This document shows, in pieces, positions 34,970-47,046 of a stretch of 64,000 nt of DNA. The stretch's first letter is position 1; each line of letters starts with the position of its first letter. The notes beneath the pieces are model-generated. The model was not told the DNA's origin. It ran no database searches and saw only the letters and a program-made list of their open reading frames with translations. This DNA comes from Dromiciops gliroides (taxonomy: Eukaryota > Chordata > Mammalia > Microbiotheria > Microbiotheriidae), in assembly GCF_019393635.1 (NCBI RefSeq), contig NC_057864.1:494882216-494946215 (forward strand), written 5' to 3'. Made by a program: the position numbers and the translations under genes.

Positions 34970-36165
34970 AGAACCCCATAAACAAAGGAGATTGACAACA
35001 GCTTACTCAGACTTTCAATATGAGAACAAATTCATTATAAAAGAAGGAGAACCATTCTTGTATCACACAGGGTTAGGAAATAATGTATGTGACAGTGTAA
35101 CCTCATCACCATAAAAGATTAGGAAATTATAGTTTTAAAATTCTCTTCAATATTAACAAAACCTACTGCCCAATACCCTATGGCAGCTATAGAAAAATGA
35201 ATACTTCGTTGACTAAATGTAGAAAAGGAAATGAGAGATCTCTTACAGCATGTTGGAAGCCATTTGGAAACGGATATAAATGCTTCTAGAACAAACATAT
35301 GACACGGCATAGAGCAATAATTATGGCTGACAAAGAAGCACCTCATAGTTCATTACATTTACTGAATGTAACATATCCAGACGGCACCTATAAAGTAGAG
35401 ACTTTCCAAGAGTAGAGTCCAAAGCCCCTGCATGGATGACGTCACCTTGAAGCAGCTAACAAATGGCTGAGTGATGAGTATTCGTTTCTAGAAACGGAGA
35501 GTTTAGGGGGTGATTCATCACCATTTGCCACCAGAAATTAGAGAAGGGTTATCCTTGAGGAACTCAGATTTATTGATTAACACAGATTATGCAAAGGAAT
35601 TAGAGACAGTGCAGGCTGGAAAACCTTAGCCTCTATTGAATATCTAATAAGACATGGCTGGTTGGATTTGCCATCTTTCACAAACAAATGGATGACAAAT
35701 TTCCATACAACCCCCAAATTTCCTGGAGAACCCAAGAAACGCTCCTGGAACTGGACGCTATACAGAAAACTGTTGCCCATGCCCAGACATAACATGGATG
35801 CATAAACATTTTAAAAGATGTTTTAAATAGTTGTTGCTATCCTAAATACTCAATCTCCAAGCTACATGGAAAGAAACACTTTTGAAATATAGAGATCTAG
35901 TGGGAATAATAGAGGCTATGTGAGCAAGAGGTGCATAGCATTGAAGTACATCACATCTGTGTTTCCCGCTGGACTTATTCCAAAGAGACTGTCAGTGAGC
36001 CCAAGGAGGATGATTTTATACCCTAATGCCTTTATTCAATTCTAAGGAAAGAGTTGATTTATCCATCTGTGCAATAATACACACGGTTTTCAATATGAAA
36101 GAGTGACATGTGGCAGAACTTTTTCCTATACAAATTCTATTGAAAAAGTTGAGAATGAGATGAAT
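34970..36165. other. AT-richer non-coding stretch
   Basis: No exon or nameable repeat. The sequence may hold decayed transposon remains, but I cannot place them. Confidence 0.4.
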
Positions 36166-36169
36166 ATAA

Positions 36170-36260
36170 TAATATTAGCTAAACCAGTCTGAGAGTCAGG
36201 AAGTCTTGGGTTCAAGTCCCAACCTCTGACAAACACTGGCTGTGCCATTTAACATCTCAA
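36170..36260 (+). repeat. SINE/MIR fragment
   Basis: GAGAGTCAGGAAGTCTTGGG, TTCAAGTCCCAACCTCTGAC, CTGGCTGTGCCATTTAACAT are SINE body motifs. Confidence 0.6.
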
Positions 36261-36489
36261 TGCCCAGGCAGGCAAGAAGTTACAAAGGAGGTGCAATCTG
36301 TATTGGTGGTAGGAAGGAATCCTCTGTACCAGTGAAAGAGCAGGTTCAGCCCCCAAAAGATGGTGGTGGTGATAGACATGAGAGGGCACAAGTATGGTTG
36401 GGATCAAAGGAATGAAGCTGGAAGGATATTGAGAAGGGTCTGCTCTGATTCTGAGGGTAACGTTACCCCTTGCTGACAATGACTGTGAG

Positions 36490-36770
36490 AGGACCAAAGG
36501 AGTGTAAGCTCCTTGAGGGATGGGTTGATTTCACCTTTGTCTTTGTAACACCGGTGCTTGATGCCTGCAGGTACTGAATAAATGCTTGTTGGCCGAGTGT
36601 GTTTCTTATAGCCAAGCATCTTTTTAATACTTTTTCTTCTTTTTTTCTTCAAGCATCTTGATTCTTCTGATGCCATGTAAGCATCTTGGGGGCAGGCGTC
36701 TTTCCCTTTTCCTTCTGTATCCCCTGTGCTTAGCCCATTGCCTGACACCAAGCAGGGGGCTTAATCGATG
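36490..36770 (+). repeat. Two L2-type 3' ends
   Basis: GTAAGCTCCTTGAGGGATGG...ACTGAATAAATGCTTGTTGG, followed at about 36650-36765 by GCATCTTGGGGGCAGGCGTC...CCTGTGCTTAGCCCATTGCC. Confidence 0.65.
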
Positions 36771-37159
36771 AATAGTAGACAATTAGTGAATACTCTGTAA
36801 AGGACGGGTCAGCCTTTATCTATTTTTCTGGTTCGGAGCTGCATCTTTCCCCCAGACCTAGGTGGGACACGTGGCCAGCATAATAATAATACTCATAAAA
36901 CAATTTCTGGTGGGAAAATGAACTCCATTATTTATTGTTGGTGTTTTATTGGTTCCCATATGCTGTTCCCTTCTGGGCTCCGAGTCAAAATACAATTGAA
37001 ATTTGATGTTCCAGTCCCAGGCTTGACTCAGGGAGTTTTTGAGGAAAGAGTTTAATTCCTCAGTGGGAGTTAGTTTCTCTTGCACATTTGCTGGGAATCT
37101 TCACTTCTCCAGAAGCTCTCATTTCACTCAAATGCAAACCTTTCCAAGCCCAGCAGCTT

Positions 37160-37320
37160 TTCCCCAGAACAACTGGGAATTGGGGGTGTGAGGTTTCTTG
37201 TCCTGGCTCCACCCCCAATCAGCTGTGTGACCTAGGGCAACTCGGTTCCCTCTCTGGGCTTTAGTTTCTTAACGTTAAATTGAGAGCTTCTGGCTCTAAA
37301 ATCTGTGACTCTTTAATTCT
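37160..37320 (+). repeat. MIR remnant
   Basis: CAGCTGTGTGACCTAGGGCA, ACTCGGTTCCCTCTCTGGGC, TTTAGTTTCTTAACG follow the MIR core and 3' half. Confidence 0.7.
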
Positions 37321-37829
37321 CAGTTCTTCAAGGGCCCATGTCCACGACCCCTTTCCCATGAAAAGAGAACCATAGCTCCCATGAAGTATTGTGAAACTAG
37401 GGCAATTCCAGCAGCCAGGGGCTGGTTAGTACCGGGCGAGCAGGTTTATGGGAAATGTCCTCCATTTACAACCTCATATACTTATTTCCATGTATGGGGT
37501 GCATTTGTAGGCAGGTCTCCAATCATGTGTATAGAAGCATTTATCTCACGTTACCAAGTGATTCACAAGATAAGCCTTACAACAACTCAGCATCCTGAGA
37601 AGTCCTGCTTGTTCAGAAGAGGAGGTGCTTGTGATGCCCCTGATAGCTGAGAGATTGGCAGATGGAGCCGATTCCCTGGAGACTGAAGCGGAGTCTCCTT
37701 GAATACCAGCTTGGATGGTGCTTCAATAAGAAGGTGGGCCCATCTAACTGGGACCCCATACTCAGGTCATTGGCAGCATGTGATCCCTACTGAATCTCTG
37801 GTCATCTGGGATGTTTTATCAAGCTCCTG

Positions 37830-38023
37830 TTGCCTCTTTCTTTTCTTTTTCTTTCTTTCTTTTTTTTTTTGCGGGGCAATGAGGGTTAAGTGACTTGCCC
37901 AGGGTCACACAGCTAGTAAATGTCAAGTGTCTGATGCTGGATTTGAACTCAGGTCCTCCTGAATCCAGGGCCGGTGCTTTATCCACTGCACCACCTAGCT
38001 GCCCCCTCCCTTGCCTCTTTCTT
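37830..38023 (-). mobile_element. Full-length marsupial SINE with 13-bp target-site duplication
   Basis: On the minus strand: head GGGGGCAGCTAGGTGGTGCA, CACCGGCCCTGGATTCAGGA, GGACCTGAGTTCAAATCC, CTAGCTGTGTGACCCTGGGC, CAAGTCACTTAACCCTCATT, GCCCCGC and an A tail. Flanks TTGCCTCTTTCTT are identical at 37830-37842 and 38011-38023. It is the best-preserved SINE in the window. Confidence 0.95.
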
Positions 38024-38089
38024 AGGCCAACAAGTGCCCAATTCCATCAAAACTTTTTTTTTTCAATGAATCGATCAGTTAGTTGCAGC

Positions 38090-38430
38090 AGATTATGGAC
38101 TGGAGAGAACAAAACACCTGCATTGTAATACAAGATCTGTTTCCTGCTTACATGACATCAGGCAGGTGACTTCCCCTTTCTGGCCTTAGTATTATCACTG
38201 TCATACACAAACAAGGGAATGAGATAGATGACCTCCAATGACCTTTTCACCACTAAATCTATGACCCAATAAGTCAGCTTAGGGAAAGGGAAGAAACTTA
38301 TCCAAGGTCACACGGCTGATGAGGGGCAGAACCAGAATTTGAATTCAGGGTCTCCTGACTCTGATGCCATTGAGTCATCTCGTCCAGTAAGCATTCTGCT
38401 TTACACCACCTTGGACAAAGGACTGGCCCT
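38090..38430. repeat. MIR remnant (+) followed by MIR/THER1-like fragment (-)
   Basis: First TCAGGCAGGTGACTTCCCCT and TGAGATAGATGACCTCCAAT, the MIR 3' half. Then ATCCAAGGTCACACGGCTGA and TTTGAATTCAGGGTCTCCTG, the reversed MIR/THER core. Confidence 0.6.
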
Positions 38431-38577
38431 GATTTTGAATCCCCTGGAATGAGCTGTGAACATAATCACTCATAAATCAATCTCAGGGTTTAGCAGCTAT
38501 CCTTATCTGGAAGTTCTACTTTTTAGCTAACCTAAACCCTGCAAATGAAAGTTCTATTATGGGATAAGAACAATGTG

Positions 38578-38850
38578 GGACAGCTAGGTGATGTTGCAGT
38601 GGGTAGAGTGCCAGGCCTGGAGTCAGGAGGACTCATCTTTCCAAGGTAAAATCTGGTCTCGGACACTTACTAGCTGTGAGACCCTGGACAAGTCACTTAA
38701 CCCTTCCTGCCTCCATTTCCTCATCTGTCAAATGAGCTGGAGAAGGAAATGGCCAACGACTCCAGCATCTCTGCCAGGAAAACCCCAAATGGAGTCACAG
38801 ATAGTCAGACAGGACTGAAAAAGGACTGAACAAGAAACAGCAATAACAAA
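38578..38850 (+). mobile_element. Mar1-like marsupial SINE, near full length
   Basis: Head GGGACAGCTAGGTGATGTTG, then GTGGGTAGAGTGCCAGGCCT, TACTAGCTGTGAGACCCTGG, then the long tail specific to this family: CATTTCCTCATCTGTCAAAT, GAGCTGGAGAAGGAAATGGC, GCCAGGAAAACCCCAAATGG, GTCAGACAGGACTGAAAAAG. Confidence 0.88.
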
Positions 38851-38925
38851 ACAGGTATTATGAAAAGAACAAATTTACACAGGGCATGTATATATAGAGG
38901 TGCAGATATGGAAAGTACCTGGATA

Positions 38926-38961
38926 TCACACACACACATACACATGTACACACATACATGC

Positions 38962-38992
<31 letters not shown>

Positions 38993-39013
38993 CACACACA
39001 CACACACATACAG
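38926..39013 (+). repeat. Compound (CA)n(TA)n(CA)n microsatellite
   Basis: CA-rich flanks surround a run of about 14 TA dinucleotides (38961-38988). Confidence 0.95.
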
Positions 39014-39289
39014 ACATTTCTCATCTGCTTGGCAGGCATGCCTCATTCATTGCCCCACATCCACCTCCCATCCTGCACTCTAGTCTTGGGGAGAGCCCTC
39101 TGTGTCTCATCCCTTTCCACCTCTAGTTCTGGGCTCAGTCATCGAATCTACACTCCCATTCCTGGGAAGGACATGGCTCCAACTTACTATCCCTGTGAAT
39201 TGCCCGGCCAAGACACCCTGCCCTGGTCTTTACTCCCCTGCGTGTTTTGTCTTCCCTGCTAGAATGTGAACTTCCTTGCCAGGACGATA

Positions 39290-39925
39290 AAACTACCAAA
39301 GTTACTGGTAGAGCCAGAAAAAAATAGAACAGAATCATCTGGAGAGAGAAATGGTCAAGAATCTCAAGGGAAATTGTGCCAACACAATGGGCAGGAAGGC
39401 ACCCAGCAGGGCCAGCTCTTAAACTAGACTTCAAAGTAGTCATTATTAAAACTGTATGGAGTTGGTAAAAATTAGAGAGGCCAATTAGTGGAACAGATCA
39501 GATCCTCCACACACAGAGACCAAAGAACCCAGGAGCACGGTATTTGATTAGCCCAAAGACCCCCATGTGTTTTTATCACTCTTTGAAAAAAAAACTTCTG
39601 GAAAAACTGGAAGTCTGGAAGAAATTGGGTGAGGACCAACATCTCATACCATATACCAATGGAAGTTCCATGCGGATTGAGGACTTAGAGATCAAGGGAA
39701 AGGTCATCAGCCCATTGGAGGGACCAAGAAGAAAATGCCTTTCATAACTATGGGGAGGGGAGCTCCTGATCAGACAAGGAATGAAGATCATAGAAGATAA
39801 AGTGGATAATTTTTATTAGATAAATTTTTTAAAAAGTTGTGCACAGGCAAAACAAACACTGCTAAAATTAGAAGGGAAATAAGTAAGGGGGAAAATCTTC
39901 CCACTGAATTTCTCTGATCCAAGAT
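39290..39925 (+). mobile_element. L1 LINE fragment (ORF2 C-terminal region), plus strand
   Basis: CTTCAAAGTAGTCATTATTA, TTAGTGGAACAGATCAGATC, GTGAGGACCAACATCTCATA, TTAGAGATCAAGGGAAAGGT, AAAGTGGATAATTTTTATTA, GTTGTGCACAGGCAAAACAA follow L1 ORF2 in sense order. Its frame reads LEKLEVWKKLGEDQHL. Stops interrupt it. Confidence 0.8.
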
Positions 39926-39954
39926 ATAAGCTTTCATAGCTTCAAGTTTTGGGA

Positions 39955-40035
39955 CAGCCAGTATATGGACAGGCAGTCAGTCAGTGAGCATATATTAAGC
40001 ACCTACTATGTGCCAGGCAAGATAATTTTCGAAGG
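39955..40035 (+). repeat. MIR-type fragment
   Basis: AGCACCTACTATGTGCCAGG is the typical therian MIR/L2-associated motif. Confidence 0.65.
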
Positions 40036-40049
40036 AAGAAATAGAAGCT

Positions 40050-41125
40050 ATCAACAGCCACAAAATCCCTCATTTCATTCAAACATCCTCTCTTGCCATC
40101 ATCACCAATCTCTCCTCCCTTTTGAGGCTAAACTCCTTGAGAAAGCCACTTACACCCAAAGCCCCCACCTCCCTCTCCTCTCACTCTCTTCTAAACTCCC
40201 CATTGCTTGGTTTCCAGCAACATCATTGAAGTGAGGCTGCTCTGTCCAATGTTACCAAGGGTCTTGCAGCTGCCCAGTCCAATGGCCTTTTCTCAGTTCT
40301 CCTCCATGGGCTCTCTGCAGCCTTTGGCACAGATCATTGCTCTCCTTCCTTCTCTAGATTTTTGTGACATTCTTCTCTCCTGATTCTCCTTCAACCTGTC
40401 TGACCACCCCTTTTCAGCCTCTGTTGATGGGTCTTCTAGGCCATGCCCATTAACCAAGGGCGTCCGCCAAGGTTCTGTCCTGGGCTTTCTTCTCTTCTTT
40501 CTGAAGAGTAGAGACTCTTTCATAGTGATGATGATCCCATCATCTCTCGTGGATTCAGTTACCATCTCTATGCCAATGATTCTCAGATCTACTTCTCCAG
40601 CCTGAACCTCTCTGACGATGTGCAGTCTTGCATCTCTAACTGCCGATGGGACATCTCGAGAGACATGCTAAACTCAACCTGTCCAGAGGAGTATCATCTT
40701 TCCACCCAAATACTTCTGTCTTCTGGATTTCCCTACGACCTTCCAGGGCACCACGCCCCTCCCCATCACCCGGGGTTCCCAGCACAAGTATCATCCTCAG
40801 CTCCTTCTCTCCTAGCCTCACATCAAATCTATTTCCAAGTCCTGCCAATTCCCCTTCACACCATTTCCCACAACTTCCTCCTCGCCTCTGACTCTCCCAC
40901 TGCCACCACACGGGTCCTTAACAATTCTGTCCTTAACCCCTGCAATGACCTGCTTGCTCCTCTCCCTGCCTCAAGCCTCTCTTCCCTCCAGCCCACCCTC
41001 CACTTAGCTGCCAAAGTGATGCTCTCAAAGCATCGGTCTGACCATGTCACCCCACCTCCCCTCCCTCACCACTCAATAAACCCCATTGGCTCGCTCTACC
41101 TCCGGGATCAGACACCCCCTGTTTG
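40050..41125 (+). mobile_element. L2 LINE fragment, about 1.1 kb, plus strand
   Basis: The sense L2 reverse-transcriptase end and downstream part are recognisable in order: CAGCCTTTGGCACAGATCAT, CGTCCGCCAAGGTTCTGTCC ('G..QGSVLG'), TCTCTATGCCAATGATTCTC (the 'YADD'-like block, here YAND), AGATCTACTTCTCCAGCCTG, CTGCCGATGGGACATCTCG, CATCGGTCTGACCATGTCAC. Frameshifts and stops make it inactive. It is the longest L2 remnant here. Confidence 0.85.
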
Positions 41126-41129
41126 GCTT

Positions 41130-42655
41130 GCGCCATAAGGAATAACAAAAGAAAGGGACAGTTTCAGAGAAACCTTAGATGACTTGTATAAGCTGACTGA
41201 AAGGATCAACAACTCGGAGACACTTAGGAACTCTAACGAATACATTGGCCAGTCACATTTCCAGAGAACTATTGATTACCCACCTGCTGATAGAGATGCA
41301 TAGAAGACATACATTTTGGACTTAGTCATGGTAGGAATTTGGTTTGCTTTTGTACATGTGTTGTAAGGGTTTTGCTTGTCTTCCTTTAATTTGTGAGGGG
41401 CTGAGGGGGAGCGGAAGAGGAGGTAGGAGTAGTGTTGCAAAAAAGAAGAAAAGAAAAGAAGGAAAGGAAGGTCCTTGAAGCATCTCAAAGATGCATAGTC
41501 ACAGACTGAAGGTTGTACCGAGGGAGTCATGAAGAACAGAAAAGCTCTGAAAGCTACATGTTGAATTTACTCTGTGCTTTAAAAGAAAAGCTGGCTCTAG
41601 AATAGAGATTTGCAGTGTCACATGCAGAACTCTGTTTTCCTGTTCAACTCTGTATATGTTAAATGCCAATTTTATTTGGTGCTTACTAAGTTCAGGATTA
41701 AAAAAAGGATTTAAAATGAAAATAAGTCCCCTGAGGGCATATGTGTATCGCCAGAATTTAGCAAAGTAATTGGCATATGGTAAGTTCTGATAAATACTTC
41801 ATTCATTCTACTTAGAATTGGTCCTACTTTTCATATAATAACAATCCTCTCCTATCTGCTTTCTTGTCCATATACACACATGAATAGAAGGTGACATTTA
41901 CTGACTGCTTTATAATGTACAAACCTGATTTCCTCCCAACAATCAGTTCTATAGGGTCGATAGATGGGGACCCTGAATTTCAGAGATGGGCAGTGACTCA
42001 CCCAAGGTCCGAAAGCCAGTGAGGGGCAGAACTGGGGCTCAGTCCCTATCTTCCTGACTGAAAGTTCAGTCCCCACCAGTTTCTCATCAGGCTTTCTCCT
42101 CAGTGGAGGACAAGAACCTTTGGGGGTCTATCAGTCTTTGGACAACAACTTCAGCACTCAGATCATCACAAACTTAATTCTTGATTTCTCTTCCTCAACA
42201 AATGTTTAAAAGAAGCAGCCATAATATCATATTTAAGGCTCACTCTAGAATTACTCCAACAAACAGTGAACTTGGGGTCCCTTCCAGCCCCACTTTTTAT
42301 GATTCTTAGGAAAACCTTTAGTACTGGAGTTCAGGCTGGCCCCTCTCTCAGCCCCACCCCAGCTTATGGTCTGCCTACTCTATTGCTGACCAGCCCTTGG
42401 AGGCCCCCTATACCTTGCCCTGGACCACGCAGACAGCTGAGGTGCCAACTGCCAGGGTGGAGACCCAGCTGGGCACAACAAAGAAGGTGACTTTCTGGAA
42501 ATCCATACCCTGCTTATCCCCTGGGCCAAGGGAGGCTGGGTGTTGTCTTTTCAGAAATTCTGAAAGCGCTTTTAAAGCGTGCAGAGGAAGGGGACCATCT
42601 CCTTTCTCTTGCACTGGGAGGAGGAAGAATGAGAGTGGGGGGGTTTCAAAGCCGG
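41130..42655. other. Non-coding stretch with MIR and L2 traces
   Basis: An L2-type end lies near 41740-41805 (CCTGAGGGCATATGTGTATC) and a reversed MIR/THER core near 41940-42065 (CAGTGACTCACCCAAGGTCC). The rest, including frames near 42397-42804, has no recognisable exon. Confidence 0.5.
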
Positions 42656-42660
42656 AGGGG

Positions 42661-42750
42661 GTGTGTGTGTGTGTGCATGCACACACTCACACACCCACAC
42701 ACTCACACACTCACACTCACACACCCACACAGACACTCACACATTCACAC
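42661..42750 (+). repeat. (GT)n(CA)n inverted microsatellite
   Basis: GT dinucleotides (42661-42674) pass through GCATGC into CA-rich sequence with CACACT/CACACC variants. GTGTGTGCATGCACACAC is a perfect 18-bp palindrome. Confidence 0.95.
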
Positions 42751-42999
42751 TTCAGCTATGTCAAGGCTCTGGAATTTGTCTGGACTCCAGGACAGAGCAA
42801 ATGAAAATGCAGGGAGATAGTGACACCTAGTGGACAGATCCCACAGTGACCACAGAGGGGCTAGGGATGCTTGTGGGCAGCCAGGAGATGCTCATGCTGG
42901 CCAGACACCTGGGATAAGGGAGAGGCGAGGACGAGGCAGGAGACGCCAGTCAGATGAAATTCAGTGTGACACAGGCCGACTCTCAGCTGTGACTTATAG

Positions 43000-43238
43000 G
43001 AGTATTACTTGTTCAGTTGTGACCCACTCTCCATGACCCCATTTGGGGTTTTCTGGGCAGAGTCACTGGAGGGTTTGGCTATCTCCTTCTCCAGCTCATT
43101 TGACAGATGAACAAACTGAGGCCAGCAGGGGGAAGTGACTTGCCCAGGGTCACACAGCCAGTAGGTGTCTGAGGCTGGATTTGAACTCAGGCCCAGGCCC
43201 AGGCCCAGCATTCTGTCCACTCGGTCCCCTACCTGCCC
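43000..43238 (-). mobile_element. Mar1-like marsupial SINE
   Basis: On the plus strand it reads as the reverse complement of the long-tail SINE: GTTCAGTTGTGACCCACTCT, CATTTGGGGTTTTCTGGGCA, CCTTCTCCAGCTCATTTGAC, CTTGCCCAGGGTCACACAGC, GGATTTGAACTCAGGCCCAG. An expanded GGCCCA run near 43190-43207 interrupts the head. Confidence 0.88.
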
Positions 43239-43319
43239 TACTGTGGCACATGAGAGCCGCCTACTGAAATAACACTAAGCTTAGCCTCAAAGGATCTTTA
43301 CTCTGGATCCAGAAGGGAC

Positions 43320-43625
43320 CTCGGGGGCATCTGGTCCAACCTCTCCATTTTACAGATGAGGAAAAGAGGCTCAAAGAGGTTAATGTGTTTGGCTTGCGGC
43401 CGTGTGGGCAGCAAGCGTTAGCAGCAGGAAGTGCCCCTGACCTCAGGCATTCGAAGGGCTGACTTTCTCCTTTCTCCCTGGCGAAGGCCTGGAGACGATA
43501 TGCCATCACCGGTACCCTGGATTCAAATCCTGCCTCTAGACTGCCGGTGCGACCACCAGCAAGCCTCCTCATGTCCCCGAGCCTCCATCTTCTCATCTGT
43601 CAATGAAGGGCCGTCTTTGGCCTCC
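43320..43625. repeat. MIR/THER1-like (-) and MIR (+) remnants
   Basis: TCTCCATTTTACAGATGAGG and AAAGAGGCTCAAAGAGGTTA are the reversed core. Then GGATTCAAATCCTGCCTCTA and CATCTTCTCATCTGTCAAT are a plus-strand MIR. Confidence 0.65.
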
Positions 43626-43629
43626 AGGC

Positions 43630-45585
43630 TCTGAGAGAGGAAAGAAGAGGGAAGCGATGTGGCCATCTGCATGCCCCGTCTGCTCCAGTGAATGACTTCC
43701 AGGCAGAGGCTGCTCTTTCTCCCGTGGCCAAAGACCCCAGAGGTCCCAGTTGGGCCTCCCAGATGGAGGGTGGACCTGGACTATTGGGCTCAGCCTCCGT
43801 GCCTCCTTCCTGCATTGGACCTTGCTCCAGTGCTTGGCCAACATCTGTTGACCCAGAACTTCCATTCCATGGATGGCTGCCACTGCTGGAGGGACCATTT
43901 GCCTTCCTGAATCCTAGACCACTTGTGTCCACTTGGGGGGCTCAGGGTCAAGTTGAGTGGACGGTACCAGCCCCTCTCAGGCTCTGGAATCCAGCAGTGA
44001 CCCCCCCTGGAAAGAGGGCGAGGCCTGCAATGCGTCACCCTCAGGGGAGGCGTTCCTGCTGGGGGTGCCTTTCCTACGTGGGGCTCCTCCCTGCTGCCGA
44101 TACCTGATTAATGAGAGACTGTGACATAAGAACACAGGGAGCCTCAGAGAGGGTGAGGTAGAGAAAATCTGGCCAGAGCTCCCGCTCGCGGTGGTCTGGG
44201 CCTCCTCTTGGCTCTCAGTGCCAACAAAAGCTCATTATGCCCCGCGCTTGCAGAGTGTGGGGAGGTGGGCCGGAGTGTGGAACACTTTCAGGGTTTTGTT
44301 TTATTTTTGCCATAGCAATGAGGCCTTCCCTCTGAAACCTCTCCCCCAAGCCTCTGCACCCCTGCCCTATTTGGTGGGGTTTGGTTTGGGCTGGGGGTAT
44401 CCTTTCTTCTGGCGTCACATAAACCCCGACCCCAATTCCCATGCTACTCCAGAGCTGGCCGTTCCCACACAGCCTCAGTTTCCCTGCCTGTTCATTGGTG
44501 GGAACACACCAGATGAAATAGTTAGCAAGTCTGAGCTTTGCCACTGTCTATATGACCTGGCAGAGTCGGCCTGTCTGCCCTTCTGCTTCCTTTGCATGTA
44601 AAAGGGGGTGATGTTGCACTACCCAAGTCCCATGAAGATCACTGCCTCCAGACCACCAGTCTTGCTGCCACCCGGCCCCATGTGTCTACACTGGCTGAGA
44701 ACAGAGAGTTGTTGCGTAGTCATTTCCAAAGGGTCTTCAGCTCACATTTCTCCTTCCTCGAGGTCATAAAGAGTCCACAAGAACCTTGAATGTCCTGCAT
44801 AGCCTGTTACACCAGTAAGCGAAGTACTTCCAACCTCATTTCCACTGACATCCTTTCTCCCAAACTGACCAAGTGACCTGATGCCTAAGCCCTCCTCTTT
44901 CTGATGCACATCATATGCAAGTAGCTAGAAAGCCCTGGGAGTAGGGTGGGGACACATTCAGCGGGGGCTCTCAGCCTGGTACCCACAGGCACTGGGGTGT
45001 GGAAATACAGCCAAATTTCATGTCTAAATAACAGGCCCTGGGCCCCTGCCCCATCTGCCCTGACAGAAGGCCTGCTGCTGCACCAGGGGACAGAATACTG
45101 GAGGGCAGGACCCCTGGGCATCCCATCACCAGATGCAGCTGGCATTGCCCTGCCACGGCCCCACATCTGCCCTCAGAGGGAGCAGATCTGATATTCCTGA
45201 GAGGTGGAGATAAACGAACTCTGGACAAGCCCAGGGCGACAGTGAGAGTCCCACCCCAGTGTGGCCAGCGGAGCCACATGGACGCAAGTGCTGGCGGAGG
45301 CTACATTCAGGTGCAGGCCAGTTCCTTAGTGCTGCTAGACCCCCTATTTCTCATGAACAAGAGTCCTGCCACGGAGAGTGAGTTGCTACGAAGTGAGAGT
45401 GATGTCATGGAAACGAAAAGACCATCCTTGCAGCATTCAATAAAGGAGGATGAAAAGAATGGGTAGAAGTCCTCAGAGGTTTGGGGCTAGCAGATCTGAA
45501 TGGGGCCATGACCATGTGCAGGGAAGCTTGGTGAGGAGTCACTGGTTACCAGGTCTAACCCCAGGAAAGAAGACTACGTTCTGAC
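43630..45585. other. GC-rich non-coding stretch, no gene recognised
   Basis: Several frames on both strands (for example 43688-44107 plus, 44885-45279 minus) overlap each other and show no domain. MIR-like traces occur near 44460-44610. Confidence 0.45.
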
Positions 45586-45589
45586 CACG

Positions 45590-45720
45590 ACTCTAGAGAG
45601 CCTGGGTTCGAATCCCACCTCTATCACTTCCTAGCTGTGTGCCCCTCTGGGCCTCAGTTTCCTCCTTTGTAAAGCAAGGTGTTTGGGCTAGATGACCCCT
45701 CTGCCCCTGCCAGCCCCCTC
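45590..45720 (+). repeat. MIR remnant
   Basis: GCCTGGGTTCGAATCCCACC, TTCCTAGCTGTGTGCCCCTC, TGGGCCTCAGTTTCCTCC and GCTAGATGACCCC form a well-preserved MIR. Confidence 0.8.
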
Positions 45721-45724
45721 TCTG

Positions 45725-46965
45725 CCCCTGCGGTCCTCAAAAGGAACAAAGGCAAACCCAGACCTCCAGATTCACGTCGGATTCCACTGCATGTCACGAG
45801 CTCCGGCACGCAGAGGGGACAACTGGAGATGCAGAGAGGCTGATGGCCCTGCCAGACAAAACTGAGTCCTCCGGGAGGATGTGCCGGCCAGTTTGGAGGA
45901 GGGAGCCGGCCCCTCTGGGGAAAGTGGGCTTCCAAAGAAGCTCTGCAGAAAAGTGCCCGGGCAGACCTCATGGTAATCCTCCTCCTCCCCTCAAGAAGCA
46001 AGCGCTCACTCAAGGAGGCTCTGACCACAGGGCTCCTGGGGACTGACCCTCCAAGCAAGGACTCACACCACTGAGCGGCAGGAAGGTTCAGGGGCTGGGC
46101 GGCCCATGAGGAACTCCTTCCCAGGCTATTTTAGGAAAGCCAGAGGTCCCCTACGCCACGTGCATTGAACCTGGATTGACTGCACCACTGCCCTAAATGT
46201 CAACAGCCATCCTCAGCACCTCCAGCAGCTCCAATAGCAGGCACCAGTTGCTGACAATGTGTGGGTTCTGGGGAGCCACAGCTCTCAACCTGGGAGGGAG
46301 CTCCGAGGCTTCTGTTCCAACCTGTCTCCAAACAAGGGGACCTTTTGTGACATCCCCAAAGGGCCTCTGGGCTCTGCTAGGACTTGGAGCCTCTGTGTGA
46401 TCCCCACCACCTTGCTTCTGGTTCCACCCCCTTGCGGGGAGCAGAACAAGCCCAACTCTGCCTCCAGCCATGCTCATCCCCATTCACAGAGCAGCCAAGG
46501 GCTGCCTCGGCTTCCTACACTTGATTTTGATGGGGCCTCCACTCGTGAGATCTCGCTATAGAATGCAGTCCTCGGGCCATCCCTCTCCTGCCTCTGCCCC
46601 AGACTTCTCTTCTCTGGGCTAACCCTCCCCAGTGCTCCCTCTCATGGGCTCAAGGCTCTTCACTGATAGTTGTCCTTCCTGGACATTCCCCAAGCTTATC
46701 AATGCCCAGAACTGAGAACAAGTGTCCAAGGTGGCGGAAGACAATGGGAGGCTGTGATCCCCCAAGCTTCCTGAACTGCTTCCTTACACGGGTTTCTCAG
46801 GTTAGGCTTGTAGGTCACCAGAATCCTCAGGTCTTTTTCAGATAAGGTGCTGTCAAGCCCCTTTTCCCATCTTGTCCCTGTGAAGATGCCTCTCTCAACC
46901 CCAGCACAAGACTTTTTGTTTATCTTGGTTAAATTCCATCTTACTGAATTTAACCCAACACACTA
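45725..46965. other. Non-coding stretch, possible CR1/L3 trace at 46590-46910
   Basis: No exon is recognised. The segment from about 46590 (CTTCTCTGGGCTAACCCTCC, AATGCCCAGAACTGAGAACA) resembles antisense CR1/L3. Confidence 0.45.
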
Positions 46966-46969
46966 GCAT

Positions 46970-47046
46970 GGAAGGAAGGAAGGGAGGGAAGGAGGGGAAG
47001 GGAAGGGAAGGAGAAAAGCAGGAAGGAAGGAAGGGAGGGAGGGAGG
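46970..47046 (+). repeat. (GGAA)/(GGGA)-rich repeat
   Basis: About 75 bp built of GGAAGGAAGG, GGGAGGGAAG and related words. Confidence 0.93.

Noticed and set aside
40620..41138. 172-residue frame, Ser/Pro/His-rich
   Set aside because: It lies wholly within an L2 LINE fragment read out of frame.
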